Of a stretch of 64,000 bases of DNA, positions 1 to 11,017 are shown in pieces (positions within the stretch are counted from its first letter, which is position 1; each line of letters begins with the position of its first letter). Both the position numbers and the translations under genes were made by a program. The stretch comes from Serripes groenlandicus (taxonomy: Eukaryota > Mollusca > Bivalvia > Cardiida > Cardiidae). Under the pieces are notes generated by a model. It was not told the origin of the DNA. It made no database searches and saw only the letters and a list, made by a program, of their open reading frames with translations. Location of the stretch: contig JASEVX010000001.1 of assembly GCA_031761405.1 (NCBI GenBank), positions 42,807,587 to 42,871,586 on the forward strand, written 5' to 3'.

Positions 1-202
1 ACATGATGCGACGTAATTAAAAAAATGAATTCACGTCATTTAAAATGAGGTAGTGGGGCATGGTTTATACGCCAATCATAAATGTTATATCATGTGTAAA
101 TAGTGTTATTTTCTTCGTTGTTTAAAATACAGAAATGTGTATACATGTATCTTTCATTTGATATGACTTAACATTAAACAAGGTGTATAATAAAAGGAAA
201 AC

Positions 203-285
203 TATGTTGCAGTAGCGATATTTGGCTTGGTATTGTCTACTCGTAGAACAATACCAAACCCGATTTCGCAACTGCAACATAATAT
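203..285. repeat. Imperfect hairpin
   Basis: The left arm (ATGTTGCAGT...TTGGTATTGT) is inverted on the right (ACAATACCAA...ACTGCAACAT) around a short loop. It is probably a small MITE remnant. Confidence 0.5.
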
Positions 286-1073
286 TCCGCATATCTTTGC
301 AAATTAATCCTACAATAATAGTTAAATGTAGAGTTCGAAAAATAGCATAGCTGACCTAGCTCCACGCCTTTGTTTAAATATAGGTGACCCGGGCTATTTT
401 TAGAACATTACACTGCGGTATGTAACGATATTTTGAAAATGAAGATCCAGATGCCTGTATAAAAGAACAGGTAGTCAGATATTCAGTTTGAGTGGTCAAA
501 CTATTTCGTTAACATTTTACTTTATTTTGTTATTTCTTTATTTTACAAAATGGTTTAAAATGTGTTTTTCTGTTTAATAACTATCTGGTTGGCATAAATA
601 ACTGATAAGCCCGGCATGATAATATGCATTTCGAACATGGGTCTGGAATGATCAAAACATTTGTTTAAAGTTTGTTCAAATGCAGACACAATGTGATACA
701 TATGCAGCACATAACAGAGCAATTTCTCAATTTGCCACGATGTTTAATTTTAACTAAATAATTACACTTTCTTTAAAGTGTGTTTTTGTAGATTTGTTCA
801 TATTTTGATTTACAAAGTTCCGACTTTTGGCCCAATTTTTTTTTAGAGATTATATTTAGTCAATGTATTTATATTTTGCACTGCGTAGGTGACACGTTTA
901 TTGTAAATGGTTCTTTTCATTGCAAGTATGATTCTATACCTTTAAAAATATATATTGTTTCAATAGTTGCATTCTATGTTTCTTCAATTGTGCACTGAGT
1001 TAAGCTAATAACAATAGATTTTGCTACATTTGTTCACAAGGTTTTGAAAATTATATTCAATGTTTCTTAATTA

Positions 1074-1304
1074 GAGCCGTTCTACGAGAAAACCAACAGT
1101 ATGGACTCTGCGTAATGTATCGACCCAGATCAGCCTGCGCGGGCTAATCCGGGCCGACACATTCCGTCTCAGGGGTAAAGAGGTATAGAGTAATGATTCT
1201 TGAAACAGAAAATCCGCAGGAGGCGAAAAGTGTATGTCCGGGTTAGCCTGCGCAGCATGGTTAGGCTGATCAGGGTCGATGCTTTACGCAGAGTCCACAC
1301 TTTA
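1074..1304. mobile_element. MITE, GAGCCGTTC/CTGCGTAATG family
   Basis: The left end reads GAGCCGTTC then CGAGAAAACCAAC, then CTGCGTAATGTATCGACCCAG. The right half holds the inverted form (GGTCGATGC...ACGCAGAGTCC). The extreme right inverted repeat is decayed. Sister copies lie at 7867-8119, 36202-36451 and 56121-56351. There is no coding capacity, so it is non-autonomous. Confidence 0.75.
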
Positions 1305-2107
1305 TCTTTGTATGTTTCTCCTGATGTTCCTCTATGTTTCGAACACTATCTATGATTCTATATAATTGAGTCAATGGGAAAAGATACAATATGGCATTTG
1401 TGAACAGTATATATTCAGATCAGTAGGTACATCCGAACAGTCTGATCATAATTTACACTGTTCACATGTAACTTACACAAGCGTGTTAAAAGATTCTGTC
1501 AACTTTGGTTAGATTCTGATTTGAACTTACACTGTTCAGAAAAGCAAACGTGTGACATTTTCTTATGCACTGTCTCAGGTGTAACCAGTGTCAAGCGAGA
1601 GGGAAGCTTTACTTGTATTACATACCACAGGCGTCCAAGTTTTCATTTGCGAAAAAATGGGGGAAAACACATATCAACTCGTTAAGATACTACAAATAGT
1701 CTCTCTACAAGTCCCTATGATGTTAATGTTATCGTATGAGAACATTTAGGGAATCACAATCAGGATCGTGTTACTATAAATAGCCTCTCTATATGGTATT
1801 ATATAAAAACTATTATTATTATACTATATGAACTCATTCGAATCATTACGGTCAGTATTATTATAGCATATGGACAATACAGAGTATTGTGTTTTTGCCG
1901 AATGTGTTCTCAACTGAAAACTCGGATGCCTGTGGATACTTACAATGAATACGCGGTATCTCAACCGAGCGTTATCTACCAAAGTGTAATTCAAAGGCAC
2001 ATGTGCAACTTCTATCAAGAAACACTAATTCCAGCCCACACATTTCACGTCGTTGTATGCACTAGTATACGGTGTCAAATCAGTGAAGCACCAAAGCCTC
2101 TTTTACC

Positions 2108-2284
2108 TTAACATTTCCCACGTAATATAAATCTACAGCAGACAACTTTGAAAACACAAAGGAAAGTACATGAAAAATATCTTTAAAATTTGATAATTAA
2201 GCACAATTCTGTTCTTATGCCACAATTATTTCAATAGTCGTCTGCTGCAAATGCGTCGAAATGCGTGTCTGTGGGAAACGGTTC
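2108..2284. mobile_element. TTAA MITE (diverged copy)
   Basis: It starts TTAACATTTCCCAC, carries the sub-terminal CAGCAGACAACTTTGAAAAC motif and its inverse TCGTCTGCTGCA, and ends TGTGGGAAACGGTT. The inner hairpin is decayed. Confidence 0.65.
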
Positions 2285-2394
2285 AGAGTTCAATTACACA
2301 AGGCGTTCCTACGCGTTTTACATACGATGTTTTGAATCTATATTATCAGTTCCCTTGACTGGCTGCTGATCGCAAGTTTGACTATATATTTCAG

Positions 2395-2539
2395 GACGAT
2401 GACCTTGTGAGCGTCTGTCTGACGAGCCAAGACTTTATAGGACTGGGTTTTAACGTGGCTGGTAGCATGCGAGATGGTATCTTTGTTAGTCAGGTTCATA
2501 ACCGAGGACCAGCCAAGGACTCAGGGAAATTTAAAGTCG
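2395..2539 (+). CDS. PDZ-domain protein (periaxin/AHNAK2 type), exon with first half of PDZ
   Basis: The exon follows the acceptor TATATATTTCAG and ends at the donor GTATGT (2540). It is 145 nt, reads in frame from its first base and ends in phase 1. It encodes 48 residues containing the carboxylate-binding loop GLGF (IGLGFNVAG) and GIFVSQVHNRGPAKDSGKF, the first half of a PDZ fold. The split Gly codon is completed by the exon at 3849. PDZ domains bind C-terminal peptides or dimerise. In periaxin and AHNAK2 the PDZ mediates dimerisation at the membrane cytoskeleton. Upstream coding exons were not found in the window. Confidence 0.85.
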
Positions 2540-2693
2540 GTATGTACTTGAGAACCACCGTTATATAGATTGACATGATAACCATATTAACCGCGGATTG
2601 ATGCTCAATCAATTGATCTCTACAACTCTACACTACATTGCACTCAAAAGTAGATAGAAACGGTATCATCCTGATTGTTCATATTACCCTTTC

Positions 2694-2886
2694 CCACATA
2701 TTGCAGATTAGCAGCAGACGACTTTGAAAACATATAGGCACAATTATGGAATAATTCAATAAATGAATGAATAACTATTGAATATAGTTGAAATCATTGT
2801 GACAAATGGAGAAAATTGCTCAATATGATTTCAAAAGTCGTCTACTGTAGAGACGTCAGAAAGCGCCTATTTGTGGGAAAAGATTA
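2694..2886. mobile_element. TTAA MITE in PDZ intron
   Basis: It runs TTACCCTTTCCCACATA to GTGGGAAAAGATTA, with the sub-terminal CAGCAGACGACTTTGAAAAC and inverse GTCGTCTACTGTAG. It lies in the intron between the two PDZ exons. Confidence 0.75.
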
Positions 2887-3664
2887 TTGCAGTCTCACTT
2901 TGCACACCGAAATATTTTATTATACACGTAATATCATGCTTAGCTTAAGATAGGTCAATCAATAGCTTTCGAAATGCTATCAACCTTAGGCTACTTCAAC
3001 TTGTGATAAGTAATGCTAAATGTATCTCAGAGCATCTATGCAATCGGATCCAACACCGTTAGTCAAACGTTTTATTGGAGTTTCGGTTTCTAATTGGCGA
3101 ACACTATACATATACAGTGACAATACACAGGCTGATCTTGATCGAAGCTAGTTGCAATTGTCCTGTAAAGACGTTCTAGTAATGTTCAAGAATATAAGTT
3201 TGATTTATTAAGAATTTATATTTTAAGAATGATCTTATATTATAATTTGGCTCGATATGTGTCTGAATGCAGGCTCATCGACTTTGTAAGAGACTCCGTT
3301 CAGAACACATAACAATAGCTTTGTAAAGTGAAGGCTGATGGCAATCTTCTGTATTCGCGATAACTCAAACTCGAAAGGGACCTTTAAATGACTTCGAGAT
3401 ATCGACACGTTCGAGATACCACGTGTGTATGCATATTCATTTATGTATTGACAGCTTCGTACATCATTTATAGTAAAGCGATATTTTATGAAAGGCGAGC
3501 CAGTCATAAACTTTTGTGTTTTCAATTGACAGATCCGTTCCAGGAAATTGTACGATTCAAATGATAAATTCGAAATTCGAAATTGTCCATGTTCGAGTTA
3601 TCGCGAGTCCAATGTACTTCTCAAAAACAGGTTACATTCATCTCGTTTTGTAATAATAAGAAAT

Positions 3665-3786
3665 GTATCCTTTTGCCATAATTTTTTTTTCTTTTTTTTT
3701 TTCAATTATTACACTTTCATTTATAGAGATCCAAGTTGTTTTCAAAGTCGTCTGCTGCAGAGTGGTTGTATGTGGGTAAGGGTTGA
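3665..3786. mobile_element. TTAA MITE fragment (right half)
   Basis: The right half only: TTGCCATAAT, TTATAGAGATCC, TTTTCAAAGTCGTCTGCTGCAG, TGTATGTGGGTAAGGGTT. It ends 62 bp before the terminal PDZ exon. Confidence 0.65.
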
Positions 3787-3848
3787 CATACTTTCACAAG
3801 AAAATGCTAGACATATGTATAAGTAACATTTATCTATTTTTGTTTCAG

Positions 3849-6124
3849 GTGACCGCATACTCAGTCTTACTATTTCTTTCGAAAACATGGTATATGAGGA
3901 CGCTTTGACGATTCTAAGCTATGCGTCTCCGTATCCGGTCAAAGTGACCCTACAAAAAGAGACAGAAATACCCAAAAATAGAAAACTAAGCGACTTACGA
4001 ACAAGTTTAAATCACCCCCTATATCGCAGTCAATCCGTCGATACTCTTCAAACAATTGGGAAGGAGCCATTATTTCAACCAAAACGATCCAACAGCGAAA
4101 TACGCCACGAAGATTCGCCAAAAATCAAACGCGTAAGCAAAGGAGGGTCGGAGGGTAATATAGTCGAGGAAACAAATGCCTATCTCAACACGACTGATAA
4201 TGATGTGTTCACATCGCCTTTAGTATCAAAGGCCGATGTTACTGTCCACAAACATGTGGATGGAAACGGCACGTTGGGTCTAGATAGGGAGGTGTCTATT
4301 CCTGTTGACTCGGACATTCCTAATGCAAGTTTAGACTTGAACGCCGAATTGGCTCAGAGTAATCCCGCTTTCTTTGGACCGACCGCCGACTTCTATGCTG
4401 ATCCTTTTCAGAATTTGACCGAGGAAGACAAACTTGATGTCATACGTCTTAGTTATGATGATCCAGATCACATAACGCCAAAGCCAGTTAACATTCTTGA
4501 GACAGAAAATTCGCCGCCATCACCATTATTTGGTGATCAGAAAAACATTCCGATGAAACCGGAGAGGAAGAAGAAGCGAGGTTCGACTACAAGTGGTACG
4601 TCACAAAGCGATGGCGAACTCACTGACAACGATCCATCTTCTCCTCGCTCTCCGGTACCAGTGTATGATGATACTACTGTAGTAAATGACATCATAAACG
4701 CATCGCTGGCACCCCCAACAGAAGCACCACCGCCACCACCACCAGACAGTGAAACGGAAGCTGAGGAAGATATTATACAGCCATTACAGAAAGTGCGTAC
4801 TATATCCATCGATACAGATAAGATAGTGTTTGAGCCAGTGGATTTGTCGAAGTTAGATATGTCTGATGGGACGATCGTGGCCGACACGTCGTCGGATGAT
4901 TCATTCTCTGACAATGATACCACACTTATCAAGCCCCCGTCACCTTTCACTCGAGCGGATTCATCAGATGGCGAAGAGATAGATGACGTCATGGCAGCTA
5001 CGCAACTTAAAAGAGACATCGAGATACCAAACTTCGATACATTCGGGTATGTCGATAGAAACAAAAATAGTTCATCGTCAAGTTTATCCAGCTCAAGCTC
5101 TGAGGCTGAAGATAAGAAAGAAACAGAAAATATTCAGGAAAAGAGCCTCAATGTCGATGTTGTCACAGTAACGGAAGCAAGTCCTCCTGATTCAGTTTCT
5201 GAAAATAGAATAGAAAATGTTGTAGTGGGTGAAAACGAGTTTGACAAGGATTTACCAGAGCTAGACATGAATCTTGGATTCGACGCAGATTCTGTTTTGT
5301 TTCAAGAAAGATTTCCGAGCAGAAATGAAAAAGAAAGCGACGGGGGAATTGCTTTCGATATATCAGTAACAGAACTTGAATCAATGGAAAGGAAAGCGCT
5401 CGAAGAAGAGAGCTCAAAAATTAAAAGTGAGAGCCAAGGAAATAAAGGAGGAATAGCTTTCGAAATAAGAGATGATTATACGACAGGCCAAACTCGCACA
5501 GTCAACACCAATAATGTTCATAGAACTTCCTCATACGAGATAAAAACAGATACCGGTAAACTAAAAGATCATGAGATATCATCACAACGTCCTACCTCAT
5601 TAAACACTGAAATTAAAACACGCAATGAACTAGACAGCGGTAAACTAGACTGGTCAGGTCAGCGTTTAGTGAGATCCGGCTCGTTTAGTGAAATACCTCA
5701 GGATGATACTGTTAAAGACTGGACAGATCAGCAAAATCTTAGTGTAGAGGACGCTTTAATAGAAAAACACATTAAAGAGGATGCTAAATCGCCAGTTCTA
5801 AAGAAATTAACAAAAGCAACATTGGTCACCGGAAGAACCAATATGGCGGATTTATCAGACTCAGATTCAAACTGCAGGTCAATCTCGTCCTCTTCAAGCG
5901 AAAGTCGAGACAGTTCACCAGCGCGGGAAAACAATGTTAACAGTACAAACGGCGAGGATGACGGCCTTGGAACCTCCCTCGATACAACACCAGTAAAGGT
6001 TATCCCGGTTGATAACAATAACAAATCCGACATCATTCCTACCATCGCTAAGTACGGAAACAGCGATCAGGCGTTCACTGTAATGCTGAATAAGGCAGCC
6101 GAGAGCGAGGAAGAGGACTGTTAA
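3849..6124 (+). CDS. PDZ-domain protein (periaxin/AHNAK2 type), terminal exon
   Basis: The exon follows the acceptor TTTTTGTTTCAG and joins 2539 in phase. The first ATG at 3887 is internal: the reading frame is coding from 3849 and completes the PDZ with GDRILSLTISFENM and YEDALTILSYASPYPVKVTL. This strongly resembles the periaxin/AHNAK2 PDZ (GDQLLSA.VFF..YEDALR.L...EPYKV). About 700 residues follow that look disordered: acidic and Ser-rich runs (SSSSSLSSSSSEAED, SISSSSSESRDSS), a Pro run (APPPPPPDSE), a basic patch (PERKKKRG) and a twice-used GGIAF(D/E)I motif. The stop is TAA at 6122-6124 after an acidic tail (ESEEEDC). It lacks the long repeats of vertebrate AHNAK, so only the PDZ supports the family name. 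Its role as a submembrane scaffold is inference. Confidence 0.85.
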
Positions 6125-6347
6125 AATATATATATAAAGTTTTTGTTTGTTTGTAATGGTTGACATTATGTGGTAACATCAATACTCACTTGTATTACGA
6201 ATTAATGTGCTGTTTTATAGTATTCTTTTGTTTTATCTTCGAGTAGGGCTGTCTAAAATAGTTAGTTAGCCCAATATGTATTCCTCTTGATTATATTTAA
6301 GAATTGCATGGTTTTAAACGTCCGTTATGGACCGGACACATCCTTTT

Positions 6348-6353
6348 AATAAA
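6348..6353 (+). terminator. Putative poly(A) signal of the PDZ gene
   Basis: AATAAA lies 224 bp past the stop codon of the PDZ gene. The 3' end is not otherwise visible. Confidence 0.5.
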
Positions 6354-6549
6354 ACTCAGCTAAAAAGGAAATAATGTTTACATACGTTTAATCGCTTCGT
6401 GCGGCTTTTGGTAAGTGTGTAAGCCTTGTTGAAAGAGATCAAATAACATATACATTTGAGCTCGTCTAGCGAATAAGGGTTTATACTTCAACATATATTT
6501 CCAAGCTAGTCTTACAGTTCTGCGATTCTAATTTCACAAACTGTCTAAC

Positions 6550-6778
6550 TTAACCTTCTCCCACATACAACACATCTGCAAGATGACTATGAAAACATAA
6601 TGGCAAAACTATGGAAACTCTTTATAATTGATTTTTTATTTATTGACTAAAGTTGAAAACATTGTGGTAAGGGGAGAAATTGCTCATGATGAGAAATTTC
6701 TCCTTTTGCCACGATGTTTTCAAAAGTCTTCAGCTGCAAAAGGCGTCACAAAGCGTCTATTATGTGGGTAGGGATTAA
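6550..6778. mobile_element. TTAA MITE
   Basis: It has TTAA at both ends (TTAACCTTCTCCCACATAC...TATGTGGGTAGGGATTAA) and an inner AAATTGCTCATGATGAGAAATTT hairpin region. The TTAA-flanked C-rich ends resemble piggyBac-type ends. That assignment is inference. Confidence 0.8.
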
Positions 6779-6904
6779 TACTGTCATCTGTCATTGACTT
6801 TTCATCAAGCTGAATGAAGTGATTTTAAAAGTGTTTTACCATGTATAATCTTTGCACGTTCAACTGCATCAAAAAATGTACATAAATAGGCCAGTTTACA
6901 TATT

Positions 6905-7161
6905 CATATCGAGGGCTTGGCGTGAAACGGTTGTAACTAAAATTGGTATTTTTTTTACCAAGGTTAGTCACCTCACCATAAAGTCTTTATAAGCGTTAAA
7001 TAATTTTTCTTGGTAAACAATGGAAATTTAGGTGCCATTGCTCGTTCTGAGCAATGGCACCTAAATTTGCATTGTTTACAAACAGGTCAAAATTGCCCCT
7101 AAACCAGGGTTTTCAATATAGGTTTTTAGTTACAACCGTTTCACGCCAAGCCCTCGATATG
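6905..7161. mobile_element. Hairpin MITE with about 38-bp terminal inverted repeats
   Basis: The left end CATATCGAGGGCTTGGCGTG is exactly inverted at the right end (CACGCCAAGCCCTCGATATG), and the match continues through GTAACTAAAA. Inside, 7024-7068 is a perfect 20-bp-arm hairpin (AAATTTAGGTGCCATTGCTC / GAGCAATGGCACCTAAATTT) with a 5-nt loop. There is no ORF of note. Confidence 0.85.
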
Positions 7162-7634
7162 AGCGGTGCTCAAGGAAAAACAAATCGAAACCTTTTCCCA
7201 CCTGGGAAGAAATTGCCCAATAATGGTCTATTTTTCTTTTTACCACAATGTTTTCAAAATACTTTCGATGCAGATGCGTTTTCAATATGTAGGTCGTATA
7301 CCCTTATTAGAATCACGAATTTTTAAAAAATTGTACATGTATCGTTTTATACATCTTTGCTTTAATAACTAATGACAAAGGTAATATGTTGAATTTAAAT
7401 AATTTTCTTTTTTTCAATCAAATTGCTCGAAACTGTTATATTATGATTTAATGGCGTTATTTTTATTGCTATGTTACTTACGATTTTTATTATCATCATT
7501 TTCATTATTGCAATAATCAAATATATATAGTATAAAACAATAATGTTAATACATGTAGTTTACATCTTCTGTGTAACTGGGCCAAAATGGTGTGTCACAG
7601 AATCGGGGAGAGAACAATCAAGACCACGCTAGCA

Positions 7635-7848
7635 TTAATTCTTTCAGTGCCGAATTGTTTAAAGTAGAATTTTCCATGTTCAAAATTGGGTGTCCACATT
7701 TCTCATGTAATAAGGGTTTTTGGAATATTTTGATAACTAAAAGGCAAACAATGCCGATTTCAGGTGAATAGCTCGTTACGAGCTGACTCTCCAGAAGCTG
7801 TATTGTTTGCAAAGACCTAAACATTGCCATTGGCGCTGAAAAAGTTAA
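7635..7848. mobile_element. MITE, TTAACTCTTTCAGCGCC family
   Basis: It runs TTAATTCTTTCAGTGCCGAA to TTGGCGCTGAAAAAGTTAA, i.e. TTAA at each end plus about 13 bp of inverted repeat. A second, shorter copy is at 59854-59987. Confidence 0.8.
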
Positions 7849-7866
7849 ACGCAATCCCGTATAATT

Positions 7867-8119
7867 GAGCTGTCCCGCGAGAAAACCCAACATTATGGCA
7901 TCTGCGTAATGTATCAACCCAGATCAGCCCGCGCTGACTGATCCGGGCCGACACATTCCGTCTCAGGGGGATAGATGTATAGAGTAGTGATTCCTGAAAA
8001 AGAAAAACCACAGCAGGCGAAAAAGTGTCTATCCGGGTAAGCCTGCGCGGCATGCTTAGGCTGATCCGGGTCGAAACTTTATGCGGAGTCCACAATGTTG
8101 GTTTTCTCGAGGGACGGCT
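7867..8119. mobile_element. MITE, GAGCCGTTC/CTGCGTAATG family
   Basis: The left end GAGCTGTCCCGCGAGAAAAC and right end GTTTTCTCGAGGGACGGCT are inverted repeats, with CTGCGTAATGTATCAACCCAG inside. This is the best preserved pair of ends in the window. Confidence 0.85.
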
Positions 8120-9245
8120 AAAATATATACACAACGTGTACACCTCTTTTAAAAGTATTGAGGGAAAATAATAAAATGCTCATTAAGAGAAAATTGTCCG
8201 TGTTACGCAATGCTTGCAACTCGGTTCAAATTATACTGTCAGCTTTTTCGATACATTTTTACCCTCATATGTTTTTAGAGCAACGACGAAAATTTGCAGC
8301 AGACTACTTTGAAATTATCTAGGCAAAAACATGAAACATTTCTATAAATGAATGGTATAATTACCGAATAGAGTTGAAAACAGTGTGACAAAAGGAGAAA
8401 TTACTCATTATGAGCAATTAATACCAAACGGTTATACCACTTACTCACATTATTCTCTCAGGGCTGTCTGTTTAGAAACCCTCTGGAAAATAGAGTTCGT
8501 CTGCACGACGGAAAGATTGAACTTGCATATTATAAATGCATTGCACAAACTGTTATTAGATACACTTGTACGAAACTCCTTTGAAATACGAATACAGCAT
8601 TTTTCTCAGGTCGTGGTTTCAAGTGGCATGTTCGGATTCATTGTTTCACACTGTATTGGTTCAATTCTAATTATTATTGTATATTGATTAAAATATTATA
8701 ATCAAACTGGTAAAAAATAAACAAAAACAATGCCAATTCGTGTACCTTTTAGTTTGTTACAAGATACGCAGTAATGTAGACCAGAAACCTTGCGTTTGGG
8801 TATTCGAATTACTCAGCAGCAGACGACTTATGAAACATTGTGACAACAGGGGAAATTGCGTATAATGAGCAGCGTTTCCATTTGCCATACTGTTTATAGA
8901 GTTACTATGATTTACCTGAGCATGTTACAGATTATTTCTTTGTGGTAACGGATTAAACCACATATCTCTGATCAAATGTAGCCAATTTGATTGGATTGGA
9001 CGAGTCTATTTTTACAAATTAAATATGTCTGTGCTTCGGAAAAATACCAACTTGATTAGTATAATTCAATTTTTTTACCAAAGAGGAAAAATGTATCAAA
9101 ACTCTGAAAGCATGAGTTTGTTTGAATGGTGTTTTACACTGCTTTCAACAACTTTTCAGTTATATCAGGGCATTTCCTGGTTAAGGTACCCATTGGTCCA
9201 TTGACCAGCAAGTCAGTCATAAAACTAAACCCACACACCGAGAGC

Positions 9246-9477
9246 TTAACCCTCATACGACAGTTCTGCAGCAGACGACTTTGAACGTATTTTGTCAAAA
9301 CATAGAAAATCTCCATAATTGAATGGATGACCTATGACAAAAAGTGGAAAACATTGTGGCAAAAGGAGAAATTGCACGTTTTGTGCAATTTCTTCGTTTG
9401 TCACTATGTTTTCAAAAAGCCGTCTGCTGTAGAGGCGTCAGAAAGCGTCTATATGAGGGAAAGGGGGAAAGGGTTAA
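9246..9477. mobile_element. TTAA MITE
   Basis: It begins TTAACCCTCATACGACAG, carries CTGCAGCAGACGACTTTGAAC, has an inner hairpin AAATTGCACGTTTTGTGCAATTT, and ends AGCGTCTATATGAGGGAAAG with TTAA. Confidence 0.85.
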
Positions 9478-9524
9478 GAGACAAAGCCCTTACTACCATT
9501 TCTTTACTAGGATACTTCACCAAG

Positions 9525-9600
9525 GCTACTCCGTATGGGGAGTCGAACCTCGGGTGCCCCGTCCCAAACCATATCACATCGCCATCCACATATCAAATAT
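9525..9600 (-). repeat. Possible tRNA-derived SINE fragment
   Basis: On the - strand the stretch reads GGGCACCCGAGGTTCGACTCC, a good match to a Pol III B box (GGTTCGANNCC). No complete tRNA fold is evident, so a SINE piece is likelier than a tRNA gene. The limits are approximate. Confidence 0.35.
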
Positions 9601-9909
9601 TTCCCTTGCCTTCTTTGATCGGTACACACAACATTCTTCAAAGGCAGCTAGCCACGTTGCCTCCTGGTTATTTTTACACGTTGGTTGAATAAAGACCCAG
9701 ATTACAATGAGTAATATATAAAAGCCAAGCTAAAAACTGAACTCATTGCCCCTAGATTAGGAGCAAACAGAAATACTGCTTGGGCTTTCTTGACAACAAA
9801 GAATAATAGTAAATGGAAATAATCTATAAAACTTTATTTACCTGAATCACAAACTTAACAACAATATCATTAACATACAAAAAATAAATTACTCATTACT
9901 AGTAAACTA

Positions 9910-10096
9910 TTAACCCTTTCAATTCTGAATTGACTTGTCCAGCTTTAAATTTGGAAGAGTTCAAAGCCAATTTTAGGAGTGTCAAGATAAAAATGTTGAA
10001 TAGGGCAGCAAATAGTATATATTCAGGTCAGACTGACAGGATGCGCTGGCTGTATACTGGTTGCACACAAATCAATTCCAGTAGTCAAAGGGTTAA
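9910..10096. mobile_element. Possible third TTAA-flanked MITE
   Basis: It starts TTAACCCTTTCAATTCTG and ends AGTCAAAGGGTTAA, sharing only about 10 terminal bases with the main family. The internal sequence is unrelated. No second copy was seen here, so the element status is tentative. Confidence 0.45.
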
Positions 10097-10114
10097 TTAT
10101 AAAAGATTCTAAAA

Positions 10115-10344
10115 GCCCCCTCTTACATGCAGACGCATTTTAACACATCTGAAGCATTTGAAAATGTCTACTAAAAAATTTGGAAAATCTCTATAATTGT
10201 ATGTATAATTACTAAAAGAGTTGAAAACATTGTGTAAAAAGAAGAAATTGCAAGTTTTAAGCAATTTCTCCTTTTGTCACAATGTTTTCAAAAGTCGTCT
10301 ACTGCAGATGCCTCAAAATGCGTCTATAGGTGGAAAAGGCTTAA
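10115..10344. mobile_element. TTAA MITE
   Basis: The ends are decayed (CCCCTCTTACATGCAGACGC ... GTGGAAAAGGCTTAA). The core hairpin AAATTGCAAGTTTTAAGCAATTT and TTTTCAAAAGTCGTCTACTGCAG arm are clear. Confidence 0.75.
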
Positions 10345-10506
10345 AAGCAGTGCGACAAAAGGAGAAATAGCTCACAGTATTTTTTCAATTCCATGCAATA
10401 ATTATACTTTTGTTCAAAGTGAGTTTCCTTTTAAACCAGATGTTGTTTGATGAAGATTGTTTACATGTGGGAAGTGTAAATTGTATTAACAAATATTGTA
10501 GGCAAA

Positions 10507-10734
10507 TTAACCCTTTCCCTCATATAGACGCTTTCTGACGCTCTGCAGCAGACAGCTTTTTGAAAACATAGTGACAAAAGAAGAAATTGCTCAGAACGAG
10601 CAATTTCTCCTTTTGCCACAATGTTTTCAACTTTTAGTCATAGGTTATCCTTTCAATTATAGAGATTTTCTATTTTTTGACAAAATATGTTCAAAGTCGT
10701 CTGCTGCAGAATTGTCTTATAAGGGAAAGGGTGA
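10507..10734. mobile_element. TTAA MITE, near full length
   Basis: It runs TTAACCCTTTCCCTCATATAG to AAGGGAAAGGGTGA, with an inner perfect hairpin AAATTGCTC/GAGCAATTT and sub-terminal CTGCAGCAGAC inverted as GTCTGCTGCAG. Confidence 0.9.
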
Positions 10735-10832
10735 CCTTGTGTTGCAACAGAGTAGCCATTGACAGGATAAGACAGGATGTTTCCCACATGGAATGCTCCC
10801 ATAAGACAGGCATAGGAAGCTGAAACCTGTAA

Positions 10833-11017
10833 TCATCCACTATAAACTCGTATTATCTCCATAATGTCTTTCCGACAGACCGGACAGCCGTCTCGTCTGT
10901 TTATGAGCATGGCCGCACATTCGTAACATGTGACCATATGATTACAGGGTCGCATCACACAGTCCCGAAACTTGTCCATACATATTGCACAATCTGAATC
11001 GATCTCATCAACTCTAC
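10833..11017 (-). CDS. Rossmann-RING gene, exon 8 (RING finger, stop)
   Basis: The acceptor is TTTATTACAG; the exon encodes residues 237-296 and ends TGA. The RING spacing is C-x2-C-x11-C-x-H-x3-C-x2-C-x10-C-x2-C, of the short C-terminal type seen in IAP and MUL1-like ligases. An ATG further upstream (11171) is intronic, not a start. Confidence 0.92.

Larger units (their letters stand above)
1..2394. other. Non-coding stretch before the PDZ exon
   Basis: No coding exon was recognised here. It is probably an intron or 5' flank of the PDZ gene that follows. It holds an imperfect hairpin near 203-285, a GTAATG-type MITE at 1074-1304 and a TTAA MITE at 2108-2284. The rest is AT-rich with no feature I can support. 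Confidence 0.5.
6125..10832. other. Intergenic, MITE-filled
   Basis: This lies between the + strand PDZ gene and the 3' end of the - strand RING gene (convergent genes). I see no exons. It holds TTAA MITEs (6550, 9246, 10115, 10507 and fragments near 7180, 8280 and 8820), a long-arm hairpin element (6905-7161), other MITEs at 7635, 7867 and 9910, and a possible SINE near 9525. Confidence 0.6.

Noticed and set aside
3887..3889. ATG at 3887 as the start of the 745-codon gene
   Set aside because: Coding continues upstream in the same frame to an acceptor at 3848 and completes a PDZ domain begun in the exon at 2395.
8385..8687. 100-codon open frame after a MITE fragment
   Set aside because: No recognisable domain; its start lies in MITE sequence.
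9344..9692. Open frames of about 115-120 codons over a MITE
   Set aside because: They start inside the MITE's hairpin and run into a SINE-like piece, and two overlapping frames are equally open.
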